Assembly (NCBI RefSeq): GCF_000760695.4
Contig: NZ_JHEG04000001.1
Coordinates: 9,400,125-9,464,124, forward strand
Source: Tolypothrix bouteillei VB521301
GTDB lineage: Bacteria; Cyanobacteriota; Cyanobacteriia; Cyanobacteriales; Nostocaceae
Reading direction: 5' to 3'
DNA: 64,000 nt
The notes under the pieces were generated by a model that made no database searches, was not told the DNA's origin, and worked only from the letters and a program-made list of their open reading frames with translations. Positions 60,265-64,000 of this stretch are shown here, piece by piece. Each line of letters opens with the position of its first letter. The first letter of the stretch is position 1. The position numbers were made by a program, and so were the translations under genes.

Positions 60265-63087
60265 ATGTCCAAAAAAAGTAAGCATAACCTGTTTTTGAGC
60301 CTTTTTACAAAAGTGGGGACACTAGGCTTGTGTACGTACTCATTCGGTACAAATTATGCTATTGCTCAAGAACTCAAGCTAGTGCCAGACAACACCTTAG
60401 GTACTGAAAGTTCTACAGTTACGGAAATAGACTCCCAAACCTATAAAATTGAGGGTGGAGCAACTCGCGGAGTTAACCTATTTCACAGCTTTTCACAATT
60501 TCATGTTGGTGAAGGACAACAAGTCTACTTCGCCAACCCATCCGGTATTGAGAACATTTTGAGCCGAGTTACGGGAATTGACCCTTCCAAAATTTTTGGG
60601 AAGCTTGGTGTTGAGGGTAATGCCAATTTGTTTTTGATGAACCCTAACGGAATTATTTTTGGGAAAAATGCCAGCTTAGATGTGAGAGGTTCATTTGTTG
60701 CAACAACAGCTAATGCCATTGAGTTTGGCGATCGCGGTTTTTTCAGTGCTTCAAATCCCAATACTCCCCCGTTACTGACCATCAATCCATCAGCCTTTCT
60801 ATTCAATCAAATAAATCCTAAACCAATAGTTGTCGATCGCTCCGTCGGACCGATCCCAGTCACAATTTCCTCTCAGGACATTTCCTCTCAGGACATTTCC
60901 TCTCAGGACGCTCCTGAATTAATTACAATATTTTCTGCAATTGCACCACTCTCATCAACCGATCCATTAGATTTTTCTCCAGTAACAACACCAGAAGTAC
61001 TGAGAGAAGTACCACCTGTAGCCGAACAACCCGTTGCACCGCCACCCGTTGCACCACCCATCGTACCACTACCAAAAAGACCTGAATCAAATTCAACTGG
61101 TTTGCGTGTTGGAGACGGTAAGAGTTTGTTATTCGTTGCTGGAAGTATTATTCTCGATGGTGGCTCTCTCAGCGCTCCTGGTGGAAGAGTGGAGTTGGGA
61201 GGATTGGCAGAAGCAGGAACGGTGGGGTTAAACATGAGCGGCGACCAGCTCAGTTTAAGTTTTCCAAAAAGTGTTGCCCTAGCTAATGTATCTCTCAGCA
61301 ATTTCTCGGCTATAGATGTACGTGCATCCAATGGGGGTAGTATTGCCATCAACGCTCACTCCCTAAAAATATCAGATAGCCGTCTCAATGCTGGTATCGG
61401 GCAAGGGCTGGGGACAAACAGCAGCAAAGCGGGGGATATTGTACTTAATGCTACAGGTGATACTGAGATGTCTAGAAGTTCCGTCTCCAATGCAGTGGAA
61501 TCTGAAGCAGTTGGTAATAGTGGTAGTATTCTCATCAAAGCAAGATCCTTAAGCCTCAGCAATAATACTGAAGTCGTTGCCAGTACATTTGGACAAGGAA
61601 ATGCAGGAAATATCTATATTTGGGTAGATGACTTCATCTCGATTGTTAATTCAAACAAAGAATTTCCAGATGTGCCTTTTTCCTTTATGGAAGACGATTC
61701 TTCAGCACCCACTGAAGTTGCGATCGCAAGACTTGACAGTAGTACTGGTCTCTTTAGCACGGTAGAAAAGGGCGCTGTTGGTAATGCAGGTGATATTGAA
61801 ATTTATTCGCGCACTCTTTCTTTGTCTGATGGAGCGGAAATTCAATCTCTCACCCGTGGAAATGGCAAAGCAGGAAATATTCGCGTTAATGCTTCAGAAT
61901 CCGTAAATCTTTCTGGTTTTTCTCCAAAAGGATTTTCCAGTGGGTTGATAAGTTCCACCGAGCAAGGCGCAACCGACTCGGGAGGTGATGTTACTGTAAC
62001 TACTGGCACCTTACGCATATCTAATGGAGCAGTTCTGAGTGCTAGAACGAGAAGTGGCAAAAATGGCGGTAATATCACTGTTAACACCAACACTCTTCAG
62101 TTAACAGACGGCGGACAAATTTTAACTAGTAGTTTTAGTAGTGGCAGTGCAGGTAACATAACTGTTAATGCCACCGATAGCGTCCATATCTCTGGAAGCG
62201 ATGGCACTTTCAGTGCTCGACGCGAACAATTTGGTGGTGAGACAGTTGATAATGATGGCTCTAATAGCGGATTATTTGCTCGTGTGCGAGGCGATGAAAC
62301 TGCCAATGCAGGCAAAATTGAAGTGAATGCTCGCTCTATCGAGCTTAACAATCAAGGCACTATTTCAACAGAAACAACCTCAGGCGAAGGTGGAAATATC
62401 AAACTCACAGCCAGAAGTATTTTATTACGTAATAGCAGCATAACTGCTACTGCAGGAACTGCTCAAGCTGAGGGGAATGGAGGCAATATCAATATTGACT
62501 CGGAGATATTAGTCTCTTTAGAGAACAGTTACATTACAGCTAATGCAGCTAAAGGGAGAGGAGGTAACATAACCATCAATACTCGGGGAATTTTGCTATC
62601 TCCTGATAGTGATATTACTGCCAGTTCTGAATTTGGCATAGATGGTGTTGTTGAAATTAACACTCCAGACATCGATCCCAATCGCGGGTTAACCAAACTA
62701 CCACAAGCACCACCAACGGATACTCAAGTAGCCCAAGCTTGTCAGGATGATACAGATACACAACAGAGTGAATTTGTGATTACAGGACGTGGAGGAATTG
62801 CACCCAGCCCTTACCAAATGTTAGCAGCTGATAATGTGCAGGTGGGGTGGGTATCACTTTCAAACCCGGAGATAAATGTACTTTCTACTCAAAAACCAAG
62901 AAATACGCATCAATTGAAAATTCAAAATTCAAAATTCAAAAGTGAAAATGTCTCCCTGTCTCCCAGTCAAATTGTCGAAGCTCAAGGATGGGTTGTGGAT
63001 AAGAATGGTGAAGTCACTCTCATTGCTCAACCACCCAAGGTAAATCCTCACAGTCCATGGCAAAACACTGCTTCGTGTCACTCGTAA
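60265..63087 (+). CDS. Two-partner-secretion exoprotein (filamentous-haemagglutinin-type, TpsA)
   Basis: About 940 residues from the ATG at 60265 (TTG at 60253 is also possible). Signal peptide ~10-35 ending AIAQ; then the TPS domain: YKIEGGATRGVNLFHSFSQFHVGEGQQVYFANPSGIENILSRVTG, NLFLMNPNGIIFGKNASLDVRGSF. A Pro/Val-rich linker (~255-290) precedes a long parallel beta-helix of N-G-x-G-I/V repeats (GNAGNIYI..., GNGKAGNIRVNASESVNLSG). It is exported across the outer membrane by a TpsB partner, not in the window, and acts in adhesion or surface structure. No CHAT domain or S-layer domain was recognised at the C-terminus, though the end is short. Confidence 0.85.
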   Translation: MSKKSKHNLFLSLFTKVGTLGLCTYSFGTNYAIAQELKLVPDNTLGTESSTVTEIDSQTYKIEGGATRGVNLFHSFSQFHVGEGQQVYFANPSGIENILSRVTGIDPSKIFGKLGVEGNANLFLMNPNGIIFGKNASLDVRGSFVATTANAIEFGDRGFFSASNPNTPPLLTINPSAFLFNQINPKPIVVDRSVGPIPVTISSQDISSQDISSQDAPELITIFSAIAPLSSTDPLDFSPVTTPEVLREVPPVAEQPVAPPPVAPPIVPLPKRPESNSTGLRVGDGKSLLFVAGSIILDGGSLSAPGGRVELGGLAEAGTVGLNMSGDQLSLSFPKSVALANVSLSNFSAIDVRASNGGSIAINAHSLKISDSRLNAGIGQGLGTNSSKAGDIVLNATGDTEMSRSSVSNAVESEAVGNSGSILIKARSLSLSNNTEVVASTFGQGNAGNIYIWVDDFISIVNSNKEFPDVPFSFMEDDSSAPTEVAIARLDSSTGLFSTVEKGAVGNAGDIEIYSRTLSLSDGAEIQSLTRGNGKAGNIRVNASESVNLSGFSPKGFSSGLISSTEQGATDSGGDVTVTTGTLRISNGAVLSARTRSGKNGGNITVNTNTLQLTDGGQILTSSFSSGSAGNITVNATDSVHISGSDGTFSARREQFGGETVDNDGSNSGLFARVRGDETANAGKIEVNARSIELNNQGTISTETTSGEGGNIKLTARSILLRNSSITATAGTAQAEGNGGNINIDSEILVSLENSYITANAAKGRGGNITINTRGILLSPDSDITASSEFGIDGVVEINTPDIDPNRGLTKLPQAPPTDTQVAQACQDDTDTQQSEFVITGRGGIAPSPYQMLAADNVQVGWVSLSNPEINVLSTQKPRNTHQLKIQNSKFKSENVSLSPSQIVEAQGWVVDKNGEVTLIAQPPKVNPHSPWQNTASCHS
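60865..60909 (+). repeat. 15-bp coding tandem repeat in the exoprotein, three units
   Basis: ATTTCCTCTCAGGAC three times in perfect tandem, encoding ISSQD x3 just after the secretion domain. Confidence 0.85.
62917..62941 (+). repeat. Heptamer repeat (AAAATTC)x3 inside the exoprotein gene
   Basis: AAAATTC x3 plus AAA, read in frame (KIQNSKFKS), followed by GTCTCCCTGTCTCCCAG, also of intergenic-repeat type. This suggests a non-coding-type repeat has been taken into the coding sequence. Confidence 0.75.
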
Positions 63088-63147
63088 AAGCCGTTTCTTT
63101 GCTTCTGTTTGCCTTGTGTCTCCTCTGTTTGTCCAGCCAGTTGGGAA

Positions 63148-63873
63148 TTACCATCTTAAATACTGCTGAGGGTGCAACAACTCATCCAACCAATTTTCAA
63201 CTTGCAAGCGCAAGCGGAAGCTCGGTTCTCCTTTTTTGGAACCATAAGAAGGTAGGTAAGTTAAAGCACGACGGTAATCAGCGATCGCACAATTCCAATC
63301 GCCCCAGAGATGATATGTTCTGCCTCTCTCTGCTATGATGTGTCCCTCTAAGTCACCAAAAAGTAGAGCCGCCTCAAAATCTTCTATTGCTTCCTCATAT
63401 TGCCCCAAGTCTCGGAAAGTAATACCTCGGTTAATCCATGCTCTCACGTGACCCGGATTCAAATCCAACGCCCGGTCGTAATCTTCGAGTGCTGCTTCTA
63501 ATTTTCCGGTAGCAGCATAATAATTGGCTCGGTTATTGTAAGCGCTTACCAATTTAGGATTGAGTTCTAGAGCTGTATTGTAATCACAAAGAGCTTTTTC
63601 CGTTTCACCGCTTTGATAATAAATCAGCCCTCTGTTGTTGTAATCTACAGCATTGAGGGGATGGCGAGCAATCAATTGATTCAACAACTCAATTGCTGCG
63701 ACGTACTGTCCTTGTTGAGCCATTGTCAGAGCACGAGAGCGCAAGTAGCTATCTCCTACAGAGGATTCGTCTCTACCGTTAGCCTCTTGCTCTCGCGATG
63801 CATTTCTATTTAGTGCAAATGGGTGGAGGTGATTTTGCTGGTCACCAGAAGCTAAAAATGAGTGACTGTTCAT
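63148..63873 (-). CDS. TPR-repeat protein
   Basis: 241 residues. Four to five tetratricopeptide repeats from ~50: AQQGQYVAAIELLNQLIARHPLNAVDYNNRGLIYYQSGETEKALCDYNTALELNPKLVSAYNNRANYYAATGKLEAALEDYDRALDLNPGHVRAWINRGITFRDLGQYEEAIEDFEAALLF, with the canonical G/A/P pattern, then one decayed repeat. No signal peptide. A protein-binding scaffold; partner unknown. Confidence 0.88.
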   Translation of the reverse strand: MNSHSFLASGDQQNHLHPFALNRNASREQEANGRDESSVGDSYLRSRALTMAQQGQYVAAIELLNQLIARHPLNAVDYNNRGLIYYQSGETEKALCDYNTALELNPKLVSAYNNRANYYAATGKLEAALEDYDRALDLNPGHVRAWINRGITFRDLGQYEEAIEDFEAALLFGDLEGHIIAERGRTYHLWGDWNCAIADYRRALTYLPSYGSKKGEPSFRLRLQVENWLDELLHPQQYLRW

Positions 63874-64000
63874 AGTTTCCTGCCTGAGCTGCTTGCTCGT
63901 GTGAGATCAACTTATAGGTTTCACCGTGCTTGTGGTTTTGCCCCTGTGTCACTTGTTAAGGTGTCTGTAAGTACTTGGGCGCAAGCATCCAAGCCGGACT

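Noticed and set aside
1..64000. tRNA, rRNA or known riboswitch
   Set aside because: I looked for cloverleaf-like arms and conserved riboswitch cores by eye and found none convincing. Short tRNAs could still be missed without a covariance search.

Overview
The window is chromosomal DNA of a filamentous, very probably heterocyst-forming (Nostocales-type) cyanobacterium. The evidence is a photosystem II D1 gene (psbA), the aerobic chlorophyll cyclase gene acsF, a ClpR/ClpP pair, a nifV-type homocitrate synthase, kinase-ATPase and GGDEF/EAL signalling proteins, very frequent HIP1 octamers (GCGATCGC), and heptameric short tandem repeats between genes. No rRNA, tRNA or CRISPR array was recognised.

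Layout. 1-8.9 kb: signalling and envelope genes on the minus strand (a giant Ser/Thr kinase-AAA protein cut by the window edge, a Cache histidine kinase, a lipoprotein superoxide dismutase, an FHA membrane protein beside a solenoid-like protein). 9-18 kb: metabolic genes (aminotransferase, acireductone dioxygenase-like cupin, photolyase, Coq4-like protein with a divergent AraC regulator), a methionine/cysteine-rich copper-storage-like protein, and several decayed genes (frameshifted small gene, IS5-type transposase remnant, truncated histidine kinase). 18.3-35.6 kb: an accessory metabolic region with two SnoaL/NTF2-like proteins, an operon headed by a methyltransferase, a HicB-like/PIN toxin-antitoxin pair, hisS, a calycin-like protein, an aldehyde dehydrogenase, a nitrilase-fold protein lacking its catalytic Cys and Lys, two HMA-like proteins (one fused to a PAP2 phosphatase), an Asp/Asn beta-hydroxylase-like protein, a dihydropyrimidinase/hydantoinase and HyuB-HyuA. 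This looks like cyclic-amide (hydantoin, oxoproline or pyrimidine type) metabolism, but the substrate cannot be read from sequence. 35.7-46.6 kb: psbA (high-light E130 form), a glycosyltransferase, a GAF-GGDEF-EAL protein, an apparently intact IS630-type insertion sequence, a 1 kb gene-free stretch, a rhodanese, and a receptor-like kinase that joins a zinc ribbon, a Ser/Thr kinase, a membrane helix and a branched-chain-amino-acid-type binding domain. 46.7-64 kb: mostly housekeeping genes (nifV, J-domain protein, clpR-clpP, VWA protein, VOC protein, YheC/D-like ATP-grasp, PIN-TRAM protein, hemW, DUF2996, TM2 protein, acsF), then a two-partner-secretion exoprotein and a TPR protein.

The window is rich in small mobile repeats. 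The clearest is a 220-bp MITE-like element at 23440-23659. It has 13-bp terminal inverted repeats and a perfect 8-bp target duplication, and it has landed inside another interspersed repeat family that occurs four times here. A second copy (41782-41937) and a solitary end (21779) are also present. A short palindromic repeat appears inside two histidine kinase genes and reads in the same frame (KPGTAC) in both.
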